Shown piece by piece: positions 34,170-42,652 of a DNA stretch of 64,000 nucleotides (positions are counted from its first letter, which is position 1; every line of letters starts with the position of its first letter). The stretch covers positions 62,001 to 126,000 of the forward strand of contig NZ_CAJPVG010000009.1 of the NCBI RefSeq assembly GCF_905397375.1. The letters run 5' to 3'. The position numbers were made by a program, and so were the translations under genes. Source of the DNA: Ralstonia mannitolilytica (GTDB lineage Bacteria > Pseudomonadota > Gammaproteobacteria > Burkholderiales > Burkholderiaceae). The notes beneath the pieces were generated by a model. It was not told the DNA's origin, made no database searches, and saw nothing but the letters and a program-made list of their open reading frames with translations.

Positions 34170-35537
34170 TCAGGGGTAGAAGATCAGCACCCGGTAGTTG
34201 GCCGTCGGGCGCTGGGACTCGAATCGTACCCGAATCGGCAGCTCGGCGCGGGCGGGCAGCCCTGACTTGCCGTATGCACTGTCGGTCGGGTTCAGGTAGT
34301 CGGTCGGCAGCAGGGCGCGGCGCGCGAGGAGCTGGTCCTGCAGGTCGGTGGTCACCAGTTCGATGGCCGGCAGGGCCACGGGGCCGCCGGCTCGGTTGCG
34401 CAGGGTCGCCGTCAGCACATACTGGTCTGATGCGTCGCCTTCCTGACGCTGCAACTGCGACGATTCGATCTGCAGTGCGTCGAGATCACGCGGTGGTGCC
34501 ACCGTGCAATGCAGGGGTTGGCACATCGCTTCCCACAGCGGCCGGGTGGACGGCACCCGCCGCGCGATTTCTGCGCGCGCCAGGAAAAGCAGCTGCGCCA
34601 CCGCCAGCACCGACAGAGCGCCGATCGCAACGCGTGCGAGTGTGCGGCGGCCGGTCGACTTGCGTGCCTGCTCGCGCGCCTGTGCGGCACGCAGGAAATC
34701 GAGCGTGGCTGCCGACACGCCGTGATTGGGGCCCCGCACCTTGCGTGAGCGGGGGGCGCCGGTCAGCGTGCGCTGCGGTGTCGGGCCGGCGTGTTCCACG
34801 GGCGTGCGCCGGGCCTGGCCCTGGCGCCTCGGTACGGGCGCGAACTGTGAATGCGGGTCGGACTCGTGGCGCAGCCAGACTGAGTCGTGCCGGTCCGACG
34901 GTGCGGGGGGGGCGGGAGTTTCTTCCTCGGCGGCGATGGCCGGTTCCACCGGCAAATCTGCCGACGGCTGCCTGGGTACGGCAGCGGCGAACGGGTCCTC
35001 CTCATCTTGAGGATCGCGAATGGGCGGCAGTCCGTGGAACGGGTCAGCGGGGGCGGCGGCGGGCTGCGGGTCGGCCGGTGCGGCTTCGGCTGGTGCTTCT
35101 TCGGGCAGAGGGCGGGTGTCCGGGGCGGACGGCTGCGTGTCAGATGCCGGCGTCGCGCCTTCCACCTCACCGAGATGCACTTCGGCCACGTCGTCGCCGG
35201 GCACTTCCTCTTCCCAGATCAACGTCATGCCGAAGCCGTGGTCGTGTTCGGTGGATGCAGACGCGGCGGGTGTTTCGGTGGGCGGTGCGGCAGGCTCCGT
35301 CGCGGCGACGCGCGCAGGTTCCGCGTCGGCAACGCGTTCCTGCGCGAGCGGTGGCTCTGGCTGCGCGGCCGGCGCCGGTGCAGCGCCGAGTTCGATAAGG
35401 TGATCGCGCCCATCGAAGACATGGTTGCAGCGCCCGCAGCGGACGAGGCCGCCGCGCAGCCGGAGCTGGTCGGCGACGACACGGAATGCGGTATGGCAGT
35501 TGGGGCAGCGGGCGGCGAGACGTGGCGCAGTTGCCAT
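34170..35537 (-). CDS. Zinc-ribbon and DUF3426 domain membrane protein
   Basis: A 455-residue protein. The N-terminal MJ0042-type zinc ribbon has C11, C14, C34 and C37 (CPNCHTAF and CGRCNHVF). A long acidic, Pro/Ala-rich disordered region (about 60-260) leads to one transmembrane segment near residues 285-303 (VAIGALSVLAVAQLLFLARAE), then the periplasmic DUF3426 domain with motifs CQPLHCTV, LRNRAGGPVALPAIELV and YLNPTDSAYGKSGL. Function is unknown. It always tends to sit beside prmA in betaproteobacteria, as here (105 bases downstream of it), which supports the call. Confidence 0.88.
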   Translation of the reverse strand: MATAPRLAARCPNCHTAFRVVADQLRLRGGLVRCGRCNHVFDGRDHLIELGAAPAPAAQPEPPLAQERVADAEPARVAATEPAAPPTETPAASASTEHDHGFGMTLIWEEEVPGDDVAEVHLGEVEGATPASDTQPSAPDTRPLPEEAPAEAAPADPQPAAAPADPFHGLPPIRDPQDEEDPFAAAVPRQPSADLPVEPAIAAEEETPAPPAPSDRHDSVWLRHESDPHSQFAPVPRRQGQARRTPVEHAGPTPQRTLTGAPRSRKVRGPNHGVSAATLDFLRAAQAREQARKSTGRRTLARVAIGALSVLAVAQLLFLARAEIARRVPSTRPLWEAMCQPLHCTVAPPRDLDALQIESSQLQRQEGDASDQYVLTATLRNRAGGPVALPAIELVTTDLQDQLLARRALLPTDYLNPTDSAYGKSGLPARAELPIRVRFESQRPTANYRVLIFYP

Positions 35538-35642
35538 GCGAGACGAGGAGAAAGGAACCGACCGCGCGAGTATTGCAGACAGTGACGCCAGCGTCGACCC
35601 ACCTTTGAGGGCCGGGCCGACGCTGCGCGCGCTTCCTGACTG

Positions 35643-36539
35643 TTAAGCCGGTTTCACGCCGTGCAGGCAGACCCAGCCGTCACGTGCGCGCCACACCGTC
35701 AACGGAATGGCCGAGGCATACGCGGCCGCGACTTCTTCCGCCTGGCGCTCGAGTACGCCCGACAGCACCAGCCGGCCGCCTGGACGCACACGTGCGCACA
35801 GCATGGCCGCCATGAGCTTGAGCGGGTTCGACAGGATGTTGGCGACGACGAGGTCGAACGTGCCTTCCGGCGCATCGTCCGGCAGGGCGAACGTCGCTTC
35901 GACGTGGTTGCGTTCGGCGTTGTAGCGCGAGGCATCGACGGCGTTCGGGTCGATGTCGACACCGACTGTTTCACCGGCGCCGAGCTTCTTGGCGACGATG
36001 GCCAGGATGCCCGAGCCGCAGCCGTAGTCCAGTGTGCGCTCTTGCGGCTGCACGTGGTGCTCGAGCCATTCCATGCACAGGCGCGTGGTCGGGTGGCTGC
36101 CGGTGCCGAAGGCCAGACCCGGATCCAGCTCCAGCACCACGGCATCGGGGTCCGGGGCGTCGTGCCACGAGGGCACGACCCAGATGCGCTCGCCGATATG
36201 GATCGGCTCGAACTGTGATTGCGTCACGCGCACCCAGTCCTGCTCCTCAACCTCGCGCACGGTGAACTGCGGCAGCGGCGAGAGGCCGATTTCGTTGGCC
36301 GCGGCAGCCACGAGCAGGGCGGGGTCGGCGTCGTCGGCCAGTAGCGCCACCACGCGCGAGCGGTTCCACGCCAGGCGGGTCGGCTCATGGCCCGGCTCGC
36401 CGAAGAGCGGTTCTTCGTCGGGCGTGTCGGCATCGGCGTCTTCCACCGAGACCGACAGGGCGCCGAGGTCGAACAGCGCCTCGGACAACGCCTCGGCGTC
36501 ATCCCGCGCGACTTCGAGCACGCATTCGCGGTACGTCAC
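35643..36539 (-). CDS. prmA: Ribosomal protein L11 methyltransferase
   Basis: A 298-residue SAM-dependent methyltransferase that trimethylates ribosomal protein L11. The N-terminal substrate-recognition domain (about 1-100) is followed by a Rossmann domain with SAM motif LDYGCGSGILAIVAKKLGA and the active-site VVANILSNPLKLMA; FGTGSHPTTRLCMEWL is family-specific. The start is a GTG overlapping the accC stop codon (GTGA), which implies translational coupling; upstream in-frame residues belong to accC read out of frame. The frame-shifted longer ORF was discarded. Confidence 0.95.
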   Translation of the reverse strand: MTYRECVLEVARDDAEALSEALFDLGALSVSVEDADADTPDEEPLFGEPGHEPTRLAWNRSRVVALLADDADPALLVAAAANEIGLSPLPQFTVREVEEQDWVRVTQSQFEPIHIGERIWVVPSWHDAPDPDAVVLELDPGLAFGTGSHPTTRLCMEWLEHHVQPQERTLDYGCGSGILAIVAKKLGAGETVGVDIDPNAVDASRYNAERNHVEATFALPDDAPEGTFDLVVANILSNPLKLMAAMLCARVRPGGRLVLSGVLERQAEEVAAAYASAIPLTVWRARDGWVCLHGVKPA

Positions 36540-37903
36540 TTGCCGCCGCCCTTGGCCACTTCCTGTTGCGCCAGACGGTGCTCGAGGTAGTGGATGTCCG
36601 TGCCGCCTTCCACGAAGTTGGCGTCGAGCATCAGGTCGCGGTGCAGCGGCACGTTGGTCTGGATGCCCTCGACCACCATTTCCGACAGGGCGATGCGCAT
36701 GCGGGCGATGGCCTGCTCGCGCGTGGCGCCGTACGAAATGACCTTGCCGATCATCGAGTCGTAGTTGGGCGGCACGAAATAGCCATTGTAGGCATGCGAA
36801 TCGACGCGGATGCCGGGGCCGCCCGGCGTATGCCACGCGGTGATGCGGCCCGGGGACGGCGTGAACTTGAACGGGTCTTCCGCGTTGATGCGGCACTCGA
36901 TGGCGTGGCCGCGCAGCTGGATGTCCTTCTGGCGCAGGCGCAGCTTCTCGCCGGCGGCCACGCGGATCTGCTCCTGCACGATGTCGACGCCTGTGATCAT
37001 CTCGGTGACGGGGTGCTCGACCTGCACGCGCGTGTTCATCTCGATGAAGTAGAACTCGCCGTTTTCGTACAGGAACTCGAACGTGCCCGCGCCACGGTAG
37101 CCGATCTTCTTGCATGCCTCGGCGCAGCGGTCACCGATGCGCTCGATCAGTCGGCGGGCGATGTGCGGTGCCGGCGCTTCCTCGATCACCTTCTGGTGGC
37201 GGCGCTGCATCGAGCAATCACGCTCGCCGAGCCAGATGGCGTTGCGGTGCTGGTCGGCCAGAACCTGGATTTCCACATGGCGCGGATGCTCCAGGAACTT
37301 CTCCATGTAGACCTCGGGGTTGCCGAAGGCACGGCCGGCTTCTTCGCGCGTCATGTTGACGGCGTTGATCAGCGCGGCCTCGGTGTGGACCACGCGCATG
37401 CCGCGGCCGCCACCGCCGCCGGCGGCCTTGATGATCACGGGGTAGCCGACCTTGCGGGCGATCGCCAGGATCTCCTTCGGGTCATCGGGCAGGGCGCCGT
37501 CGGAGCCCGGCACGCACGGCACGCCGGACTTGAGCATCGCCTGCTTGGCCGACACCTTGTCGCCCATGAGGCGAATACATTCCGGCGTCGGGCCGATGAA
37601 GGTGAAGCCGGATTGCTCAACGCGCTCGGCAAAGTCGGCGTTTTCCGACAGGAAGCCGTAGCCGGGGTGGATGGCCTGGGCGTCGGTCACCTCGGCGGCC
37701 GAGATGATGGCCGGCATGTTCAGGTACGACAGCGGCGACGGTGCCGGGCCGATACACACGGCTTCGTCGGCCAATTTGACGTATTTGGCTTCCTTGTCCG
37801 CCTCGGAATAGACCACCACGGTCTTGATGCCGAGCTCGCGGCAGGCGCGCTGGATGCGAAGAGCGATCTCGCCGCGATTCGCGATCAGGATCTTGTCGAA
37901 CAT
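36536..37903 (-). CDS. accC: Acetyl-CoA carboxylase, biotin carboxylase subunit
   Basis: A 455-residue ATP-grasp enzyme that carboxylates the biotin carried by AccB, the first half-reaction of fatty-acid synthesis. Seen: N-terminal MFDKILIANRGEIALRI, the glycine-rich ATP loop KAAGGGGGRGMR, the catalytic region EYNTRVQVEHPVTE (here FIEMNTRVQVEHPVTEM), and the C-terminal Lys/Gly tail. I start at the ATG at 37903 because earlier in-frame codons add non-family sequence. It lies 132 bases from accB and overlaps prmA. Confidence 0.97.
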   Translation of the reverse strand: MFDKILIANRGEIALRIQRACRELGIKTVVVYSEADKEAKYVKLADEAVCIGPAPSPLSYLNMPAIISAAEVTDAQAIHPGYGFLSENADFAERVEQSGFTFIGPTPECIRLMGDKVSAKQAMLKSGVPCVPGSDGALPDDPKEILAIARKVGYPVIIKAAGGGGGRGMRVVHTEAALINAVNMTREEAGRAFGNPEVYMEKFLEHPRHVEIQVLADQHRNAIWLGERDCSMQRRHQKVIEEAPAPHIARRLIERIGDRCAEACKKIGYRGAGTFEFLYENGEFYFIEMNTRVQVEHPVTEMITGVDIVQEQIRVAAGEKLRLRQKDIQLRGHAIECRINAEDPFKFTPSPGRITAWHTPGGPGIRVDSHAYNGYFVPPNYDSMIGKVISYGATREQAIARMRIALSEMVVEGIQTNVPLHRDLMLDANFVEGGTDIHYLEHRLAQQEVAKGGGK

Positions 37904-38035
37904 CGTGTTCTCGCTACAAAAAGGAGAGGCGAGGGCGCTGTGGCCGGGCTGCACTCAGTGGCAGCCCTTGTGCGCCGGCTCGCGCTCGGATGCGGCACGC
38001 TGCGCGCCGCACGATGAGGGTCGGATGCCTGGAGA

Positions 38036-38503
38036 TCAGCCGATGACGAACAGCGGTTGGCCGTACTCCACAGCCTGGCCGTTCTCGATCAGGATTTCCT
38101 TGATGACGCCGGCCTTGTCTGCTTCGATTTCGTTGAGCAGCTTCATCGCTTCGATGATGCACAGCGTCTGGCCTTCCTTGACCGTGTCGCCCACCTTGAC
38201 GAACTCGGCCGCGCCCGGCGACGGCGAACGGTAGAACGTACCGACCATCGGCGACGTCACGATGTGGCCCGCAGGCAGCGCCGGGGTCGAGGCTTCAGCG
38301 CCGGCGGCGGGCGCCGGGGTCGCCGTCACGGCGGGGGAAGCCGGGGCAGCGGGCATCGGCGCATACTGCATCGGCGCAGCCACCACTTGCTGCGGGGCCG
38401 ACTTGACGATGCGGACCTTGCCTTCGCCCTCGGTCACTTCGAGTTCCGAAATGCCCGATTCGGCCACGAGGTCGATCAGCGTTTTCAGCTTGCGCAAATC
38501 CAT
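38036..38503 (-). CDS. accB: Acetyl-CoA carboxylase, biotin carboxyl carrier protein
   Basis: A 155-residue BCCP. The N-terminal helix MDLRKLKTLIDLVAESGISE is followed by an Ala/Pro-rich flexible linker (about 36-80), then the biotinyl domain with K121 in EAMKLLNE as the biotinylation site and the characteristic thumb residues around SPSPGAAEFV. Its start codon follows a GGAG-type ribosome site. It belongs to the aroQ-accB-accC-prmA run. Confidence 0.97.
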   Translation of the reverse strand: MDLRKLKTLIDLVAESGISELEVTEGEGKVRIVKSAPQQVVAAPMQYAPMPAAPASPAVTATPAPAAGAEASTPALPAGHIVTSPMVGTFYRSPSPGAAEFVKVGDTVKEGQTLCIIEAMKLLNEIEADKAGVIKEILIENGQAVEYGQPLFVIG

Positions 38504-38643
38504 GAACGTTCTCCTGCAGCGTCGGCGTCTGGGTCAGGGGATGTGCGGGAATGGCTTTTCGGCCGCACATCGGTCCAGGTGCTCCAGGCGCTGGCGTGGT
38601 TGCGTTGGTTAAAGTAGGTTGAATGAAGGAAAGAGACGGCCGT

Positions 38644-39111
38644 TCAGCCGCCGTGTTGATCGATTGCGTAGTCCAGCGCCGCCAGGTAGCCGCGCCAGCC
38701 CAGCCCGCAGATGACGCCGACTGCCTGGTCCGCCAGATACGAGTGATGACGGAACGGCTCGCGGCGGTGCACGTTGGACAGGTGGACTTCGATGTACGGA
38801 ATCGCCACGCCGGCCAGCGCGTCGCGCAGCGCCACACTGGTATGCGTGTAGGCGGCCGGGTTGATGATGATGAATTCGACGCCTTCACCCTTGGCGGCGT
38901 GGATGCGGTCGACCAGCGCGCCTTCGTGGTTCGACTGAAAGTGCGCCAACGTCACGCCGCGCGCCTGGGCGCGTTCCACCAGGGCGGCATTGATGTCGGC
39001 CAGGGTGGTCGCCCCATAGACTTCCGGTTCACGCGTTCCCAATAAATTGAGGTTGGGCCCGTGCAAGACGAGCACGCTGTGAAGCGCTTTGGTGGTCGGT
39101 TTGTCAGCCAC
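38644..39111 (-). CDS. aroQ: 3-dehydroquinate dehydratase, type II
   Basis: A 155-residue enzyme of the shikimate pathway that dehydrates 3-dehydroquinate to 3-dehydroshikimate as a dodecamer. The active-site motif LVLHGPNLNLLGTREPEVYG carries the catalytic Tyr, and FIIINPAAYTHTSVALRDAL, VEVHLSN (here IEVHLSN) and HHSYLADQAVGVICGLG are all present. The start is GTG (MADKP). A good promoter is visible at 39141-39170, making aroQ the likely first gene of the aroQ-accB-accC-prmA operon. Confidence 0.95.
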   Translation of the reverse strand: MADKPTTKALHSVLVLHGPNLNLLGTREPEVYGATTLADINAALVERAQARGVTLAHFQSNHEGALVDRIHAAKGEGVEFIIINPAAYTHTSVALRDALAGVAIPYIEVHLSNVHRREPFRHHSYLADQAVGVICGLGWRGYLAALDYAIDQHGG

Positions 39112-39140
39112 GATTTGACCGATTGAGCGAAGTTGGGCGC

Positions 39141-39170
39141 AATTTACAGCAACTTAGAATGCTTTGTCTA
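39141..39170 (-). promoter_or_regulatory. Promoter for aroQ-accB-accC-prmA
   Basis: On the minus strand TAGACA (39165-39170) is followed after 18 bases by TAAATT (39141-39146), giving 5 of 6 and 4 of 6 matches to the sigma-70 hexamers. The aroQ GTG starts 30 bases after the -10. Confidence 0.6.
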
Positions 39171-39268
39171 GTTTTTGCTGAAAAAGTATCGACAAATCGG
39201 TGTTTTCACGGATCTTGGCGCTTTCGACGGCAGTTTCCGGCAAAAAGAAGGGGAGTTACCTGCACATG

Positions 39269-39284
39269 AACGTCATATGACGTT
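39269..39284. repeat. Perfect 16-bp palindrome AACGTCATATGACGTT
   Basis: The sequence AACGTCATATGACGTT is its own reverse complement over all 16 bases. It lies 10 bases past the tlpA-like stop and about 100 bases upstream of the aroQ -35, followed on the plus strand by a T-run (39283-39287). It could be an operator for a dimeric regulator, or the stem of a terminator for transcription from the left, but no gene there points rightwards. Function unknown. Confidence 0.55.
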
Positions 39285-39294
39285 TTTGCAAGTT

Positions 39295-39819
39295 TCATAT
39301 GCGTTGCAACGCGACGCGCAATTCCTCCGCATGCACTCGGCCCATCTTCCGGAAGGTGATATCACCCTGAGGGTTCAGGATCACCGTAAACGGGAGGCCC
39401 CCTACCTCGTTTCCGAACTGGCGCCCGAGTTCCGTGCCCCCAAAACCGGCCACCGCAACCGGATAGGTGACGCGCACCTTACTCAGAAACGCCTGGATGT
39501 TGGCAGCGGAGTCGATGCCGATGCCCACGAAGCGGACCTTGCCCTTCTGCTCGTTGGCCAGCGCGGATAGCTCCGGCATTTCCTCGACGCAAGGGCCGCA
39601 CCACGGCGCCCAGAAATTGACCACGACCGTCTGGCCACGGAACGCCGCCAGGTCCAGGGTTGCGCCGCTCGCATCCGGCAGTTTGGTGCCGTAGAACGTG
39701 GCGACGGCCGCATTGGCCGGCGGCTTCGGTTCGGTGTGGCGATGCCCGATGTAGACGCCGAGCGCGGCGGCGGCCGTGCCGGCAACCAGCAGGGCGATCA
39801 AAGTGGTGCGGCGGGACAT
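39295..39819 (-). CDS. TlpA-like thioredoxin-fold disulfide reductase
   Basis: A 174-residue protein with an N-terminal membrane anchor or signal (residues 6-24) and a periplasmic thioredoxin domain. Active-site motif FWAPWCGPCVEEMPEL has C74 and C77. The alternative call, a peroxiredoxin, is unlikely because the CXXC is complete. Family members (TlpA/ResA/CcmG) reduce periplasmic disulfides, for example for cytochrome c or cytochrome oxidase assembly; the partner is unknown. A TACAAT lies 18 bases before the start. Confidence 0.88.
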   Translation of the reverse strand: MSRRTTLIALLVAGTAAAALGVYIGHRHTEPKPPANAAVATFYGTKLPDASGATLDLAAFRGQTVVVNFWAPWCGPCVEEMPELSALANEQKGKVRFVGIGIDSAANIQAFLSKVRVTYPVAVAGFGGTELGRQFGNEVGGLPFTVILNPQGDITFRKMGRVHAEELRVALQRI

Positions 39820-39882
39820 GGTCGGCGTGGGCCCCTATTGTATACAGCGCGATGGCGTGCGGGATTGTACTCCTGTCGGCCC

Positions 39883-40557
39883 TCACCCCCCGGACAGCAG
39901 GCTGCGCACCGCCTCGGCATCGCCGCGCTGGGTCTTGCCGGTGGCGTCGGGGCGGCGGGCGCCACGCACGTCGTCCAGGTCATACAGGGCGATGTGGACG
40001 CCGACGGGGGTGCCCGTCTGCGCGCGCAGCTCCCGGGCGAGATCGCGCGATTCGGGCCCGGCCGGCCATTGACCGCGCCACAGGAAGCTGAGCGTTTCCA
40101 CTTCGTCGCGGCCAGCGAAGTGAGCACTCTCTGTCGTGTCGAAATCCACGCCGGCGTTGAGCAGGAAGATCGCGACGTCCTTCGGACTGTCACAGAAGAC
40201 CTGCAGGTGGATGTCGGAGTGCTCGCTGGCGGTGCCGTTGAACACTGCGCCGGCCAGATACGGGTTGTAGACCTCGAGGCCCTCCATCAAGACCAGCGCG
40301 ATACGGCGTAGCAGCGCAAGCACGCGCGGCTGGGAATCCGCCTGAAACAGCGCCTGGTATTCACGGACTTCGGTTTCGACCTGCTCGTTATCCGGAAGCC
40401 ACTCGCCCACTGCGCGCGCTTCCGTGCCGAGCACCTGGCGTGCGGCCTTGCGCTTGGCAGTGGCGTAGTCGGCACCGTCCTCCGCGATCATGCGGGCGGC
40501 AACGGCGGCGATTTCCTCCCGCACGCGGACGGGGTCGAGGGTAGGGCGTTTTGACAT
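39883..40557 (-). CDS. Conserved protein of unknown role, upstream of mpl
   Basis: A 224-residue soluble protein. The N-terminal half is helical and Arg/Ala-rich (REEIAAVAARMIAEDGADYATAKRKAARQVLG). The C-terminal half contains GAVFNGTASEHSDIHLQVFCDSPKDVAIFLLNAGVDFD, which resembles the GS-X-SD-X-H loop of nucleotidyltransferase-fold proteins. Homologues are sometimes annotated as UDP-N-acetylmuramate-alanine ligase, probably by mis-transfer from the divergent neighbour mpl, since no Mur-ligase ATP motif is present. The ATG at 40557 is 79 bases from the mpl start. Function not established. Confidence 0.65.
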   Translation of the reverse strand: MSKRPTLDPVRVREEIAAVAARMIAEDGADYATAKRKAARQVLGTEARAVGEWLPDNEQVETEVREYQALFQADSQPRVLALLRRIALVLMEGLEVYNPYLAGAVFNGTASEHSDIHLQVFCDSPKDVAIFLLNAGVDFDTTESAHFAGRDEVETLSFLWRGQWPAGPESRDLARELRAQTGTPVGVHIALYDLDDVRGARRPDATGKTQRGDAEAVRSLLSGG

Positions 40558-40636
40558 GGCTCTATTTTACTGAAGCGGGGGGAGCGCCCCGAAACCAGCG
40601 GGTACAATGCCGCGCAACGAAGTCGAGACGTCTCCC

Positions 40637-42022
40637 ATGCATATCCACATCCTTGGAATCTGCGGCACCTTCATGGGCGGTATTGCCCTGATCGCCCGTC
40701 AGGCCGGCCACCGCGTCACGGGTTGCGACGCCAACGTCTATCCGCCGATGAGCACCCAGCTCGAGGCGCAGGGCATTGAACTCATCGAGGGGTTCGACCC
40801 CGGGCAGCTGTCGGTCGGCGCCGATCTGTACGTGATCGGCAACGTGGTTTCGCGCGGCAACCCGCTGATGGAGGCCATCCTCGACCGCAACCTGCCTTAC
40901 GTGTCGGGCCCGCAATGGCTGGGCGACAACGTGCTGCGGCAAAAGTGGGTGCTGGCGGTGGCCGGCACGCACGGCAAGACCACGACGACCTCGATGCTGG
41001 CGTGGATCCTGGAAGACGCCGGCTACCAGCCCGGTTTCCTGGTGGGCGGCGTGCCGCGCAATTTCGGTGTGTCTGCGCGGCTGACCGAATCCGACTTTTT
41101 CGTCATCGAGGCGGACGAATACGATACGGCGTTCTTCGACAAGCGCAGCAAGTTCGTCCACTACCGTCCCCGCACGGCCATCCTCAACAATCTGGAGTTC
41201 GATCACGCTGACATCTTCCCCGATCTTGGCGCGATCGAGACGCAGTTCCACCACCTCGTGCGCACGGTGCCGGGCCAGGGGCGACTCCTTGTCAATGGCC
41301 GCGAGGATAGCCTGAAGCGCGTACTTGAGCGCGGATGTTGGTCGGAAGTCGAGCATTTCGGTGCAGAAGACAGAGCAGGGTGGAACATCTCCGACCTTGG
41401 CGCCGACGACAGCTTCGACGTGGTGTTCCACGGTCAACCGCAGGGCCGGGTACGCTGGGCGCTGCAAGGCGACCACAACCGCATGAACGCCCTGGCTGCC
41501 ATTGCTGCAGCCCGCCACGTCGGCGTGCCGCCCGCGCAGGCCATTGAAAGCCTGGGGCGCTTCGAAAACGTGAAGCGGCGGATGGAGGTGCGCGGTACCG
41601 TGGACGGCGTGACGGTCTACGACGACTTCGCGCATCATCCCACCGCCATCCGAACGACGCTGGAAGGCCTGCGCCGGCGCGTGGGCGATGCCCGCATCCT
41701 CGCTGTGCTGGAGCCGCGCTCGAACACCATGAAGCTGGGAGTGATGAAGCAGCAGCTGCCGGATAGCCTCGCCGGCGCGGACCAGGTGTTCGCGTTCGGC
41801 GCCGCCGATGGCCGGGACGCCATCGGCTGGGACCTCGCCGGCGCGCTGGCGCCTCTGGGCAAGCGCGCCGCTGCGTTTTCCGATTTGCCGACGCTGGTGG
41901 CGGCGGTCACGGCTGCCGCCCGCCCGGGCGACCACGTGCTTGTGATGAGCAACGGCGGTTTCGGTGGGGTGCATCAGAAGCTGCTCGACGCCTTGGCCGC
42001 CCGCGTCGGCGCGGCGCACTGA
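40637..42022 (+). CDS. mpl: UDP-N-acetylmuramate:L-Ala-gamma-D-Glu-meso-DAP ligase
   Basis: A 461-residue Mur-ligase-family enzyme that reattaches recycled tripeptide to UDP-MurNAc, saving peptidoglycan building blocks. N-terminal MHIHILGICGTFMGGIALIA is the UDP-binding fold, the ATP P-loop is VAGTHGKTTTTSMLAWIL, and EADEYDTAFFDKRSKFVHY and DDFAHHPTAIRTTL are Mpl-typical. I chose the ATG at 40637 as the family start; a TACAAT -10-like hexamer at 40603-40608 would leave a 29-base leader. It heads a plus-strand run of genes. Confidence 0.95.
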   Translation: MHIHILGICGTFMGGIALIARQAGHRVTGCDANVYPPMSTQLEAQGIELIEGFDPGQLSVGADLYVIGNVVSRGNPLMEAILDRNLPYVSGPQWLGDNVLRQKWVLAVAGTHGKTTTTSMLAWILEDAGYQPGFLVGGVPRNFGVSARLTESDFFVIEADEYDTAFFDKRSKFVHYRPRTAILNNLEFDHADIFPDLGAIETQFHHLVRTVPGQGRLLVNGREDSLKRVLERGCWSEVEHFGAEDRAGWNISDLGADDSFDVVFHGQPQGRVRWALQGDHNRMNALAAIAAARHVGVPPAQAIESLGRFENVKRRMEVRGTVDGVTVYDDFAHHPTAIRTTLEGLRRRVGDARILAVLEPRSNTMKLGVMKQQLPDSLAGADQVFAFGAADGRDAIGWDLAGALAPLGKRAAAFSDLPTLVAAVTAAARPGDHVLVMSNGGFGGVHQKLLDALAARVGAAH

Positions 42023-42028
42023 GCGCAT

Positions 42029-42652
42029 ATGCCGGCATCCATCGTCTATCTGCACGGATTTCGCTCGTCGCCGCGCTCCTTCAAGGCGCAGTTGCTTGGT
42101 AAGCGGATGGCGTCTGTCGGGCTGGCGGGCCGCTACGTGTGCCCCGCGCTGCCTGTCTCGCCGCGCCATGCCCTGGAAGAGGTCGAGGCGTTGATCGCTG
42201 AACTTGAAGCGCGTGACGGCGTCAAGCCGGCCCTCATCGGTTCCTCGCTGGGTGGCTACTACGCCACATGGCTCGCGGAGCGACACGGCTTGCGTGCGGC
42301 GATGCTGAATCCCGCCACCCGCCCTGAGCGCGATCTTGCCCGGTACCTCGGCGACCAGCCGTTGTGGCACGGTGGCGGCACGATTCGCGTCGAGCCGCAT
42401 CACCTCGACGAGCTGCGGGCGCTGGCCGTGCCGGCCGTCACGCAGCCGGAGCGCTATTACCTGCTGGCTGCCACGGGCGACGAGGTGCTGGATTACCGTG
42501 AAATGCTGGCCCACTTCCCCGGCGCGGCCACGCGCATCATCGAAGGCGGCGACCACGGGATCAGCGATTTCGCGCGCTACATGGACGAAGTGCTCGTCTT
42601 CTGCGGCGTTCCGGCCGACATCTTGGCGACGCATCCCTTCGACGGCACATGA
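42029..42652 (+). CDS. YqiA/YcfP-type alpha/beta hydrolase (esterase)
   Basis: A 207-residue cytosolic alpha/beta hydrolase. N-terminal IVYLHGFRSSPRSFKA carries the oxyanion region, the nucleophile elbow is GSSLGGYYATW, and the C-terminal EGGDHGISDF holds the catalytic His. The family is annotated as esterase YqiA, with no established physiological substrate. It begins 6 bases after mpl and its stop overlaps the ubiC ATG, so it is probably cotranscribed with both. Confidence 0.88.
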   Translation: MPASIVYLHGFRSSPRSFKAQLLGKRMASVGLAGRYVCPALPVSPRHALEEVEALIAELEARDGVKPALIGSSLGGYYATWLAERHGLRAAMLNPATRPERDLARYLGDQPLWHGGGTIRVEPHHLDELRALAVPAVTQPERYYLLAATGDEVLDYREMLAHFPGAATRIIEGGDHGISDFARYMDEVLVFCGVPADILATHPFDGT

